Shown one piece after another: positions 55,957 through 64,000 of a stretch of 64,000 nt of DNA. This DNA comes from Planctomycetota bacterium. Lineage in GTDB: Bacteria > Planctomycetota > GCA-2746535. Both the position numbers and the translations under genes were made by a program. The notes beneath the pieces were generated by a model. That model worked only from the letters and a program-made list of their open reading frames with translations. It searched no databases and was not told where the DNA came from. Every line of letters starts with the position of its first letter. The first letter of the stretch is position 1. Location: assembly GCA_002746535.1 (NCBI GenBank), contig NVWA01000014.1, positions 96,156 through 160,155 of the forward strand, read 5' to 3'.

Positions 55957-57654
55957 TTGAATATTTCTTTTTATTGGCATACTTTACGACATCTTAAATT
56001 CATTCAGTTCTACTGGCGCATTAGAATACAGTTTTATCGACGAAACCTTAATCTTGATCATAGAAACAGCACACGCCAGCCTTCAAAAAAATTATGTCTA
56101 AATGCCCAAAAGCCTTCAAGTTTAACAGGTCCAGTAACTTTTAACTTTTTGAATGAGTCTCATTCGCTTGAGAACGTTACTTGGGGTGGTAAAAATATTG
56201 AAAAACTTTGGCTGTATAATCTGCATTATTTTGATGATTTGAATGCAATCAATAATCATGATAGATTATCTTGGCATGTTGAATTACTTAATAATTGGAT
56301 TGAAATTAATTCACCAGGAGTAGGCTGCGGTTGGGATTCTTATCCAACATCGTTGAGAATAGTAAATTGGATTAAATGGCAATTATATGGTAATAAGCTT
56401 CCTGAAAATTGTATGAATAGTTTAGTAATCCAATGTCGATGGCTAAGTAATAGAATAGAGTGGCATTTATTAGGCAATCATTTATTAGCCAATGCAAAAG
56501 CTTTAATATTTTCAGGCCTATTTTTTCAAGGTAAAGAAGCAAATTATTTTTTAAAAAAAGGACTAAGAATAATTAATAGTCAATTGACTGAACAAGTACT
56601 TCAGGATGGTGGGAATTTTGAACGTAGCACCATGTATCATAATATTATATTAGAAGATATATTAGATTTGATAAATGTTGCAAAAATTTATCCAGAATGC
56701 ATTGATGTAAATATAGTTGAAGGTTGGATGAATACGGCCGCTCGTATGTTAAGATGGATGAAGGGGATGTTGCACCCTGATGGCCAAATTGGATTGTTTA
56801 ATGATGCGGCTTTCAACATTACCCCAAGTCCAAAATGTCTTCACGAATATTCTGGTAGGCTTGGTATTGAAATAGAATCTCATAACAATTTAAATTTTGA
56901 TGAGGGTAGTAGAGAGAATAGAGCTTATTGTAATGATGAATCAAGTTTAAAATTACCTAGCATTAAACTAAATCATTTTTCTGATTCTGGCTACATAAGA
57001 ATGGAAGGTGAAAGCTTTGTTGCTTTATTAGATGTAGCGCCGGTAGGTCCTGATTATTTACCGGCTCATGCTCATGCAGATACTTTGTCTTTTGAATTAT
57101 CAATTTTTAAACAACGTATAATTGTAAATGGAGGAACCTCATGTTATGGCTTAAGCCATAATCGTCTTAAGGAAAGGCAGACGTCTTCTCACAGTACTGT
57201 CGAAATAGATGGTGAAAGTTCTTCTGAGGTTTGGAGTAGTTTTAGAGTGGCTCAACGAGCTTTTCCTTTTGACTTAAATATTGCACAGAATGAGGACATC
57301 ACGTCTGTGTCATGTGCTCACAACGGTTACAAGCGGTTGGTGGGCAAGCCGATTCATCGACGTGAGTGGGAAATAAATTCAAAAGGTTTTTTTATTACAG
57401 ATCAAATTGAAGGTGACTTTGAAAATGCAATTGCAAGATTTATATTTCATCCTAATGTCAAACTAGTGTCCACGGCAGAGAATAAGTTGATACTTCAGAT
57501 TGATAATGATGAAAAGATCGATTTGATAGTGCATGCTGGAAAAATCAAAATCAAAACATCAAATTATGCTCCAGAATTCGGTAAAATATTAAAAACACAA
57601 TGCCTAGAAGTCGAACTTATTAATGGATATGCACGCACACAACTTTTATTTTAG
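55957..57654 (+). CDS. Heparinase II/III-like protein
   Basis: A 565-residue protein. The N-terminal half is an alpha/alpha toroid (LWLYNLHYFDDL, GWDSYPTSLRIVNWIKW, HLLGNHLLANAKAL, FERSTMYHNIILEDILDL), and the C-terminal half is a beta-sheet region with YLPAHAHADTLSFEL and SSHSTVEIDGESSSEVW, the heparinase II/III signature. Characterised relatives cleave uronate polysaccharides by elimination; versions in polysaccharide loci such as this one have no obvious signal peptide and may act on lipid-linked glycans inside the cell. TTG start three bases after the bi-domain gene, so the two are coupled. Confidence 0.88.
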   Translation: MNISFYWHTLRHLKFIQFYWRIRIQFYRRNLNLDHRNSTRQPSKKLCLNAQKPSSLTGPVTFNFLNESHSLENVTWGGKNIEKLWLYNLHYFDDLNAINNHDRLSWHVELLNNWIEINSPGVGCGWDSYPTSLRIVNWIKWQLYGNKLPENCMNSLVIQCRWLSNRIEWHLLGNHLLANAKALIFSGLFFQGKEANYFLKKGLRIINSQLTEQVLQDGGNFERSTMYHNIILEDILDLINVAKIYPECIDVNIVEGWMNTAARMLRWMKGMLHPDGQIGLFNDAAFNITPSPKCLHEYSGRLGIEIESHNNLNFDEGSRENRAYCNDESSLKLPSIKLNHFSDSGYIRMEGESFVALLDVAPVGPDYLPAHAHADTLSFELSIFKQRIIVNGGTSCYGLSHNRLKERQTSSHSTVEIDGESSSEVWSSFRVAQRAFPFDLNIAQNEDITSVSCAHNGYKRLVGKPIHRREWEINSKGFFITDQIEGDFENAIARFIFHPNVKLVSTAENKLILQIDNDEKIDLIVHAGKIKIKTSNYAPEFGKILKTQCLEVELINGYARTQLLF

Positions 57655-57741
57655 AGGAATTGATGAGATAAGCTAGGAAACCGATTTTTTTATCACTTTT
57701 CTTGTAAGCGAGTTTCAGCATCGATAAATTATAATAATATT

Positions 57742-58911
57742 ATGAGATTACTATTACTTACTTTGTTTTTTGAGCCAGATCTTTGTCCGGGATCATTTAG
57801 AGCTACGGCTTTAGCCAAGGCATTATGTGAAGTTGATTCATCTATTGAGATAGACGTTTTAACTACATTGCCACATCGTTATAGCTCATATTGTGCTGAT
57901 GCACCTTTAACTGAGAAATGGGATCGTATCAATATTCATAGAATTGAATTACCAGCGCACAAAAATAGAATGTTTGATCAATCAATTTCGTTTTGGAGTT
58001 TCTCTAGACAAGTAAGGACGTTTATTAAAGGTAAGCATTATGATTTAATATTTGCCACTTCTAGTAGACTTATGACATCAGTACTGGGTGCTTGGGTAGC
58101 TTCTAGAAGTAAAGCGCCGTTGTATTTGGACATAAGGGATATTTTTGTTGACACCATAAAGGACGTTCTGCCAAAGTATTCAGGATTCTTAGCAAAGCCA
58201 TTTTTTGCAAGTCTTGAGAGTTGGTCTATTAAAAGGGCTCGAAAAGTAAACTTGGTATCAAAAGGGTTTGCGAGTTATTTTGAAGATCGTTATCCCATGC
58301 ATAAATTTTCATATTTCACAAACGGAATTGATGATGATTTTTTAAATTTTCAATCACAGGCAAAGCAAGAGACCAATTCTAATTTACCAATTAGAATTGT
58401 TTATGCTGGAAATATTGGTGAAGGACAAGGTCTTCATTTAATTCTTCCACAATTAAGTAAACGCTTGGAAGGGCGTGTTAATTTTGTGGTAATTGGGGAT
58501 GGTAGTCGAAAGAAATTACTAAAGGAGCATTTGAAATCTATAGGAGCATCTAATGTACAATTGATGGCACCTATGTCACGTGAATTGTTACTTGAAGAAT
58601 ACAAAAAAGCAGACGTATTGTTTTTACACCTCAATAAGTATGCTGCTTTTGAAAAAGTACTTCCTTCAAAAATATTTGAGTATGCAGCTACAGGGAAGCC
58701 AATATGGGCTGGTATACCAGGGTTTTCAGCTAAATTTGTTTTATCAGAAATAAACAATGCGGTTGTTTTCCCCCCATGTGATGAAATTGCTGCTGAAATT
58801 GCGCTTGATAGTTTAATTATTCAGGATTCTCCCCGAGTCGATTTCGTTGAAAAATTTTCCCGAATTAATATATGTAAAGAATTGGCAAAGGATATTTTAA
58901 GTCTTATATAG
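57742..58911 (+). CDS. WbuB-like family 4 glycosyltransferase
   Basis: A 389-residue GT-B enzyme: LLLTLFFEPDLCPGSFRATAL, PLYLDIRDIFVDTIKDVL, IVYAGNIGEGQGLHLILP, VVIGDGSRKKLL and KVLPSKIFEYAATGKPIWAG, as in WbuB-type L-FucNAc/amino-sugar transferases. Its position beside the WbpV-like reductase and initiating transferase fits a second-sugar transferase that adds onto the QuiNAc- or FucNAc-type first sugar. The donor is uncertain. Confidence 0.85.
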   Translation: MRLLLLTLFFEPDLCPGSFRATALAKALCEVDSSIEIDVLTTLPHRYSSYCADAPLTEKWDRINIHRIELPAHKNRMFDQSISFWSFSRQVRTFIKGKHYDLIFATSSRLMTSVLGAWVASRSKAPLYLDIRDIFVDTIKDVLPKYSGFLAKPFFASLESWSIKRARKVNLVSKGFASYFEDRYPMHKFSYFTNGIDDDFLNFQSQAKQETNSNLPIRIVYAGNIGEGQGLHLILPQLSKRLEGRVNFVVIGDGSRKKLLKEHLKSIGASNVQLMAPMSRELLLEEYKKADVLFLHLNKYAAFEKVLPSKIFEYAATGKPIWAGIPGFSAKFVLSEINNAVVFPPCDEIAAEIALDSLIIQDSPRVDFVEKFSRINICKELAKDILSLI

Positions 58912-58916
58912 GTCTT

Positions 58917-58967
58917 GATCCTTGGATCCTAATAATTATTTTATTGATCATGCAAAATTTTTGCATG
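58917..58967 (+). terminator. Two consecutive small hairpins between glycosyltransferase and SDR genes
   Basis: GATCC-TT-GGATC (58917-58928) is followed by CATGCAAAA-T-TTTTGCATG (58949-58967). Both are perfect inverted repeats. Neither has a strong U-tail, so they may be processing or partial termination sites rather than full terminators. Confidence 0.35.
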
Positions 58968-58993
58968 AAAGAATTTTCAGGAAAATTTTATAA

Positions 58994-59950
58994 ATGTATC
59001 TTGTTACTGGTGGAACAGGTTTTATTGGGCAAGCAGTTATTGAGCAATTAACCGTAAGTAATCTCTCTTTCGTTGCGGCAGTAAGGCTTAAATCTAAAGA
59101 AAATTTCAAGAATATAAATATTATTGAGGTTGGAAGCATCGAGGCGAATACAGATTGGTCAAGGGCTCTAGTTGGAATTAAATATGTTATACATACGGCT
59201 GCAAGAGTTCATATTATGCATGATACGTCCATAAATCATTTGGAGGAGTATCGAAAAATTAATGTTGCAGGAACCTTAAATTTAGCAAAACAAGCTGTGA
59301 GCCAGGGGGTTAAAAGATTTATTTTTATAAGTTCTATAAAAGTTAATGGTGAGTATACAATAAATGAAAATAATGCCTTCAAGGCTGACTCCTCCTATAA
59401 GCCCATAGATCCTTATGGTCTGTCCAAATATGAAGCAGAAGAAGGTTTAAAGGAGATCTCAAAAAATACAGGTTTAGAGATTGTGATCATACGGCCTCCT
59501 TTAGTATACGGACCAGGTGTTAAAGCTAATTTTAGAGCATTAATGAAATGGATTGATAAAGGAGTACCGTTACCATTTGGCTCAATTAATAACAAAAGAA
59601 GTCTTGTTGCTTTGGATAATTTGGTGAATTTAATATTTACTTGTATAGATCATCCCAATGCAAAAAACCAGACATTTCTTATATGTGATGGTGAAGATAT
59701 TTCGACGGGTAATTTATCAAGAAGAATTGCTCAAGCCATGAACAAGAAGATCTGTTTATTGCCTATTCCTAATAATATCCTAGAAACACTCGCTAATATA
59801 TTCGGTAAAAAGGATATAGCTCAAAAACTATGTCGATCGATGCAAGTAGATATGAGTAAAACTTGTGAAATTCTTAATTGGAAGCCTATTGTTACTGTTG
59901 ATGAAGGCTTAGTGAAAACTGTAAATGCTTATATAAATGAAAATCGTTAA
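58994..59950 (+). CDS. WbpV/WreQ-like UDP-4-keto-sugar 4-reductase
   Basis: A 318-residue extended SDR: MYLVTGGTGFIGQAVIEQL, ARVHIMHD, ISSIKVNGE, DPYGLSKYEAE with the Tyr-Lys pair, RPPLVYGPGVKANF and SLVALDNLVNLI. These strings are those of the WbpV/WreQ reductases that convert UDP-4-keto-6-deoxy-GlcNAc to UDP-QuiNAc. The partner 4,6-dehydratase (WbpM-like) is at 60735, and the initiating transferase lies between them; its stop overlaps the transferase start by one base. UDP-FucNAc is a possible alternative product. Confidence 0.85.
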   Translation: MYLVTGGTGFIGQAVIEQLTVSNLSFVAAVRLKSKENFKNINIIEVGSIEANTDWSRALVGIKYVIHTAARVHIMHDTSINHLEEYRKINVAGTLNLAKQAVSQGVKRFIFISSIKVNGEYTINENNAFKADSSYKPIDPYGLSKYEAEEGLKEISKNTGLEIVIIRPPLVYGPGVKANFRALMKWIDKGVPLPFGSINNKRSLVALDNLVNLIFTCIDHPNAKNQTFLICDGEDISTGNLSRRIAQAMNKKICLLPIPNNILETLANIFGKKDIAQKLCRSMQVDMSKTCEILNWKPIVTVDEGLVKTVNAYINENR

Positions 59951-60537
59951 TGATTAATAATACATTTGGAGAAAAGATAAAAAGAATTTTCGACATTGTA
60001 TTAGCTGTATCATTTTTTTTTATTTTGGCTCCTCTTATGTTGATAGTTGCAGCATTAGTTAAGTTTACTTCTAGAGGACCAACTATTTATTGGTCTGATA
60101 GAGTGGGGCAATTTAATAAGTTATTTAAGATGCCTAAGTTCAGAACAATGTTGGTAGATACTCCTGTTTTAGCTACTCATTTGATGAATGATCCTGATTC
60201 TTATCTGACTCCAATAGGATCTTTTTTGCGTAAATCTAGTTTAGATGAGATACCTCAGCTATGGAATATATTTAAAGGAGATATGAGTTTTGTAGGTCCT
60301 AGGCCGGCGCTTTATAATCAAGACGATTTAATTGCTTTAAGAACCGAAAATGGCGTTGATAAAATTAAACCTGGTCTAACAGGTTGGGCTCAAGTCAATG
60401 GTCGTGATGAATTGCCATTGGAGATGAAAGTCAAATATGATGTTGAGTATCTTGCTCGTAAAAACATTCTATTTGATATTAGAGTTATGTTTTTAACAGC
60501 ACTTAAAGTTGTTACAAAGTCTAATGTTGCCCATTGA
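59950..60537 (+). CDS. Undecaprenyl-phosphate sugar-1-phosphate transferase (PglC/WreU-like)
   Basis: A 195-residue monotopic phosphoglycosyl transferase: KRIFDIVLAVSFFFILAPLM (re-entrant membrane helix), PKFRTM, SLDEIPQLWNIFKGDMSFVGPRPA with the catalytic Asp-Glu, and PGLTGWAQVNGR. It transfers a sugar 1-phosphate from a UDP sugar to undecaprenyl phosphate and starts repeat-unit synthesis. It lacks the extra N-terminal membrane domain of WcaJ/WbaP, so it is a minimal type. Adjacent WbpV- and WbpM-like genes suggest that QuiNAc is the first sugar. Confidence 0.92.
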   Translation: MINNTFGEKIKRIFDIVLAVSFFFILAPLMLIVAALVKFTSRGPTIYWSDRVGQFNKLFKMPKFRTMLVDTPVLATHLMNDPDSYLTPIGSFLRKSSLDEIPQLWNIFKGDMSFVGPRPALYNQDDLIALRTENGVDKIKPGLTGWAQVNGRDELPLEMKVKYDVEYLARKNILFDIRVMFLTALKVVTKSNVAH

Positions 60538-60734
60538 AGTAGTATTGTCGACTATTGTAATACGATAACAATTAAAGTGTTGAATTGCAAATTTCTGATT
60601 GGGTTAAGAATTTTATTTAAGTAGTAATTGACACCTTTATATCGATTTAAATCTAGCATAGCAGTAATACCAATGTTTGTTTTTTCATACTTTTATCCTT
60701 CGTTTTTTTACTTTTACTTTATTGAAATTATATT

Positions 60735-62531
60735 ATGGCTTATTTGAAACTTGATATTCGACTTTTAAATCTATTTGTGATTGTTGTGCTTTCTTTCCTT
60801 TCGTATGTTTTGGCAAATATTATTTTAAGCAGCAATCTACTCATTAAACCATTAATAATAATGTTGGTAGTACGGTTCACTTTTTCACTTTTATTTTTAC
60901 AAGATAATAAATTATCGTGGTCTAGAGCTTCATCTCGAACTGGATTTAATAAAATTGTTTTATCTTTTTTAGGCTTAATAGTTTATCTACCAATAGTTGA
61001 ATACTTTTTTAATGATATTAAATGGCAATTGTTGGTAATGGACTGTGTCATTTATTCTTATCTCATGAATTGCAGTATTTATGGTTATAGATCAATAATA
61101 AATTGGAAACGTCAAAAGTCTAAACTCTGCATAATTTATGGTGCTGGTAAAGCAGGTATAAAGTTAAATGCTGAATTGAGTGATTCTGAATATAAAGTTT
61201 TATTTTTTGTAGATGATGATGCGCATGTACAAAAAAGGGCAATTGATTCTAAACTAATATACTCTAATCAAATGGCAATGGAGGTAATTGAAGAATATAG
61301 AAATGACGATCTTCATATTGACAAACTATTTATTGCAATTCCATCTGTTGAAAATTCAAGAATAAGTGCGTTGTACCAACAGTTTTCAAAACTAGTTTTA
61401 AAAGTACAAATTTTACCTTCGATAAGAGAGATCTTACATGACAAAGATTTTGTAAGTCAATTGAAAGATATTTCTTTGGCGGATTTATTAGCAAGACATC
61501 CTAAAGATTTAGATAAACATAAAATTTTAGAATTTATTTCTAATAAGATTGTAATGGTTACGGGGGCTGGTGGAAGTATTGGAAGTGAAATTTGTCGCCA
61601 ATGTATAAAGTTTAACGCAAAAAGAGTCATCATGGTAGATCATGGTGAAGAGAATTTATATCATATAAATGAAGAGCTATTAGGATTCGATGTAGTACCA
61701 GTCTTGCAGTCTGTGTCAAATGTTAATAGCTTGGAAAAAACATTTATTAAATATAGGCCAGAAATTGTAATTCATGCTGCAGCTTATAAACATGTGCCTA
61801 TGGTTGAATATAATATTGAAGATGCCCTTTACAATAATTTAATTGGTACTAAAAATTGTATTGATTTATCATTAAAATATCATGTAAATAATTTTGTTTT
61901 AATATCATCTGATAAAGCCGTCAGACCAACAAGTGTAATGGGTGCCAGTAAGAGAATCTGTGAATTATATGTTCAGAATGTGAATCCAAAAGAATTAGAT
62001 ATTGTTGCGGTTAGATTTGGTAATGTCCTTGGTTCATCGGGTTCCGTAATTCCAAAATTTCAAAAACAAATCGAAGAAGGAAAAAATATTACAGTTACTG
62101 ATCCTAATATGACTAGATATTTTATGTTAATACCGGAAGCATGTGAATTGGTTTTGCAAGCGGGTGCGATTGGCCGTGGAGGAGAGATTTTTATTTTGGA
62201 TATGGGAGCGCCTGTAAAAATTATTGATTTGGCTAATAAGCTTATACATATGTCAGGTCGGAAAGATATTGAAGTTGAAATAACTGGTTTGAGACCAGGC
62301 GAAAAATTATTTGAAGAGTTGTTGATTAATGAGTCTGACAAAAAGACACAATATGAATCAATTCTAGTAGCTAAACCTACGATTTATCCACTTGAAAAGC
62401 TTCAGAGAGATATCAAGAAGCTAATGGATACCGAAATCGAATTGAAATATAATATTATTAAAGAAATTGTTCCAGAATTTAATCATGGTTCAATAGTTAG
62501 TATTAAAATAGAGGTAAAGGTAAATCAGTAA
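60735..62531 (+). CDS. WbpM-like UDP-GlcNAc 4,6-dehydratase, membrane form
   Basis: A 598-residue protein: four N-terminal membrane helices (residues ~10-110), a Rossmann-like middle part (CIIYGAGKAGIKL), and a C-terminal SDR domain with MVTGAGGSIGSEICRQC, LISSDKAVRPTSVMGASKR and LRPGEKLFEELL. The active site uses Met-x-x-x-Lys instead of Tyr-x-x-x-Lys, as in WbpM. It makes UDP-4-keto-6-deoxy-GlcNAc. A 197-base gap precedes it, containing a TTGACA at 60628-60633 without a good -10. It is the last gene of the + strand locus. Confidence 0.92.
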   Translation: MAYLKLDIRLLNLFVIVVLSFLSYVLANIILSSNLLIKPLIIMLVVRFTFSLLFLQDNKLSWSRASSRTGFNKIVLSFLGLIVYLPIVEYFFNDIKWQLLVMDCVIYSYLMNCSIYGYRSIINWKRQKSKLCIIYGAGKAGIKLNAELSDSEYKVLFFVDDDAHVQKRAIDSKLIYSNQMAMEVIEEYRNDDLHIDKLFIAIPSVENSRISALYQQFSKLVLKVQILPSIREILHDKDFVSQLKDISLADLLARHPKDLDKHKILEFISNKIVMVTGAGGSIGSEICRQCIKFNAKRVIMVDHGEENLYHINEELLGFDVVPVLQSVSNVNSLEKTFIKYRPEIVIHAAAYKHVPMVEYNIEDALYNNLIGTKNCIDLSLKYHVNNFVLISSDKAVRPTSVMGASKRICELYVQNVNPKELDIVAVRFGNVLGSSGSVIPKFQKQIEEGKNITVTDPNMTRYFMLIPEACELVLQAGAIGRGGEIFILDMGAPVKIIDLANKLIHMSGRKDIEVEITGLRPGEKLFEELLINESDKKTQYESILVAKPTIYPLEKLQRDIKKLMDTEIELKYNIIKEIVPEFNHGSIVSIKIEVKVNQ

Positions 62532-62581
62532 GTTTATTTATTCTGATTTTATAGAGATATATAAAGCAAACTTGTTTTAAA

Positions 62582-63865
62582 CTACTCTAATTCGGCAGAG
62601 GTTGGGATTATTATTTTTTGGCCGATGGTTAATGTTTCTTTTTTTAGTTTATTAAATTTTTGAATTTTTACGTATTGATGGGCTTTATCTTTGCCTATAT
62701 ATAATGCTGCAATCTTCCACCAGTTGTCACCTCTTTTGACAACATGAATGACTGGTTCTGGAGCAGGGGGAGTATCGATTAATTCCTTTTGTTCTATTTG
62801 AACTGGATTACCTTTTAAATCCGAATCTGTTTCTTGATTTGGGTTATCTGCAATTTTGTTTTCCGGAACGTTTGTTTCAGTTCCCTCTTGATCCTCAATA
62901 TTAATATGAAATCCATCATAATCACCTAGTGTGTCTTCATCTGTTATTGTGATATTTTTGGAAGCAGCATCAGTAGGGTTGGCCAATTGTAGACTTTGCT
63001 TAATTACATTACCCGTGTTTTGTATATCAAGAATCTTTACCGTGATTCCAGAGGATATAAATAATATCGCAATGATATAAAACCCGAATTGATATCTCCA
63101 GTTTCTCTTTTTAAGTATATTTACTTTTCTATTTAATTTTTTTCTTAATTCATCTGCAGCTTTAAAGGAACGTAATATTTTGTCTTCTTTAGTTCTAATA
63201 GTTTGGTTGTTTTCTTTTAACCTTAAATTTTGTTTATGAATAATGGAAACAAGTTTTTTATGAGATAAGCCATCGTAGTAGCTTGTATCCTCATTTGTAG
63301 TCGAACACGTTGTTTCAAATGGCTTTGGTGACTCCTCAATAATAGGTAATATAGTAGTCTCTTCTGATATATCTGAGGGCTCTTTATTAAAATTAGGCTT
63401 TTGAAATGCCGGTAACTCTTTACTTTCGGCATCATCAAACAATGACAATTGTGATTCGTTAGGATCGATAGATTTAGTTTTAGGACGCTTCTTGGAAGTC
63501 GTAAATGAAACTTTATTGCCATATCCATGAATGGGTGCTACTAAATCATCGTATTCAATATCGGTATGAATTGCTAAATTAGACCGACCATTTGTTTTCT
63601 TTTTTTTCTCATCTTTTAATCTGTTTATATCGTTTAAGAGGGTTTTGCTAGAATAAGAGTGGTTTTCAAAGTTGATGATTGCTTGGTTGGTATTCTCTAC
63701 TTGGCATTCTAAAGCTTCAATAAGTGTGGTATGCTGAAGAATATCGAAGACCATATTGTAAAAATTGCGGTCTTTTTTATTGGCGCGCGATAATATTTGA
63801 TCTCTTGTGAAGCTTCTATTGAGAAGTTCTCTGATAAAATCTTCCGGAGTTTGCCTTTTTGCCAT
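62582..63865 (-). CDS. Membrane-anchored LysM-domain protein
   Basis: A 427-residue protein. The first ~260 residues are cytoplasmic, hydrophilic and helical, with a Lys/Glu-rich coiled-coil stretch (about 205-250); one membrane helix follows (FGFYIIAILFISSGITV), then a low-complexity acidic region, and a C-terminal LysM domain (VVKRGDNWWKIAALYIG through GQKIIIPTSAELE). LysM binds peptidoglycan N-acetylglucosamine, so the C-terminus should face the cell wall. It converges on the WbpM-like gene and has its own promoter. Its N-terminal partner is unknown. No known family was recognised for residues 1-260. Confidence 0.8.
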   Translation of the reverse strand: MAKRQTPEDFIRELLNRSFTRDQILSRANKKDRNFYNMVFDILQHTTLIEALECQVENTNQAIINFENHSYSSKTLLNDINRLKDEKKKKTNGRSNLAIHTDIEYDDLVAPIHGYGNKVSFTTSKKRPKTKSIDPNESQLSLFDDAESKELPAFQKPNFNKEPSDISEETTILPIIEESPKPFETTCSTTNEDTSYYDGLSHKKLVSIIHKQNLRLKENNQTIRTKEDKILRSFKAADELRKKLNRKVNILKKRNWRYQFGFYIIAILFISSGITVKILDIQNTGNVIKQSLQLANPTDAASKNITITDEDTLGDYDGFHINIEDQEGTETNVPENKIADNPNQETDSDLKGNPVQIEQKELIDTPPAPEPVIHVVKRGDNWWKIAALYIGKDKAHQYVKIQKFNKLKKETLTIGQKIIIPTSAELE

Positions 63866-64000
63866 AATTCAACTTTATATTTTATAAAACATAAAATTCA
63901 TTTTAAGAATATAACGATAGGTGAAGCTTCTGTCGAGTAGAAAATTGAATTTATTGTATAAATTTTATAGATTCTTTTTAATCATAATAAATAAATTATT
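63866..64000. other. Upstream region of the LysM gene, end of window
   Basis: No gene is visible. It contains the sigma-70-type promoter of the LysM gene and AT-rich DNA. The region to the right of the window is unknown. Confidence 0.5.
63908..63936 (-). promoter_or_regulatory. Sigma-70-type promoter of the LysM gene
   Basis: On the minus strand TCGACA (63936-63931) and TATATT (63913-63908) are separated by 17 bases; each is one mismatch from consensus. Initiation would fall near 63901, about 35 bases before the ATG at 63865. Confidence 0.55.

Noticed and set aside
60628..60660. TTGACA at 60628 as a promoter for the WbpM-like gene
   Set aside because: The best -10 candidate (TAGCAT) is 20 bases away, outside usual spacing.
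1..64000. tRNA, rRNA, CRISPR arrays or insertion sequences
   Set aside because: No cloverleaf, rRNA core, regularly spaced repeat or transposase signature was seen by eye; a dedicated scan (tRNA and CRISPR finders) would settle it.

Overview
The window is AT-rich (about one third G+C by eye) and comes from a Gram-negative-type bacterium. It has two parts: a housekeeping block with short intergenic spaces (about 1-13.5 kb) and one very long co-directional surface-polysaccharide locus (14.2-62.5 kb, 41 genes, all on the + strand). The minus-strand order pheA, tpiA, secG, yicC, a (d)CMP kinase and rpoZ resembles a neighbourhood I associate with the Planctomycetes-Verrucomicrobia-Lentisphaerae group, and the type III glutamine synthetase and sigma-54 promoter are compatible with that. 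This taxonomic placement is a low-confidence inference. I saw no rRNA, tRNA, CRISPR array, transposase or prophage gene.

Region 1-13.5 kb. The end of a SNF2-type helicase enters from the left. It is followed by a metallophosphoesterase, then minus-strand genes for a HAD hydrolase, an endonuclease/exonuclease/phosphatase protein and a Nudix hydrolase, then the pheA-to-rpoZ operon with a recognisable promoter and terminator. Next come a bacterioferritin-like protein that has lost every ferroxidase ligand, glnN with its own terminator and a well-spaced sigma-54 promoter, an MFS transporter fused to HEAT-like repeats, and an NADPH-dependent FMN reductase. A 686-base gene-free stretch (13541-14226) precedes the glycan locus.

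Region 14.2-62.5 kb builds, modifies and exports a complex heteropolysaccharide, most likely O-antigen-like. Precursor modules are: UDP-ManNAc (wecB-like); UDP-xylose (UDP-glucuronate decarboxylase); CDP-3,6-dideoxyhexose (rfbFGH), followed by a two-subunit transketolase-like enzyme and an SDR that could make a branched sugar; a less familiar module (KdsC-like phosphatase, GatZ/KbaZ-like protein, glycosyltransferase-like protein, cupin, nucleotidyltransferase-kinase fusion, shikimate-dehydrogenase-like enzyme); and, at the far end, a WbpM-like dehydratase, WbpV-like reductase and PglC/WreU-like initiating transferase that fit a UDP-QuiNAc/QuiNAc-1-phosphate start. Assembly genes are Wzz, a Wzy-like polymerase and one PglK-like ABC half-transporter; no Wzx is visible. 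The rest are glycosyltransferases, methyltransferases, an acetyltransferase, two asparagine-synthetase-type amidotransferases, a GMC oxidoreductase, a bi-domain oxidoreductase and a heparinase II/III-like protein.

Many neighbours overlap by four bases (ATGA, GTGA or TTGA), suggesting translational coupling, and TTG or GTG starts are common. A LysM-domain membrane protein with its own promoter closes the window on the minus strand. The best candidates for undescribed biology are the sugar module at 25057-30787, the transketolase-linked CDP-sugar module, the ligand-less bacterioferritin-like protein, and the unrecognised glycan-locus proteins at 32106-35871 and 41120-43569.
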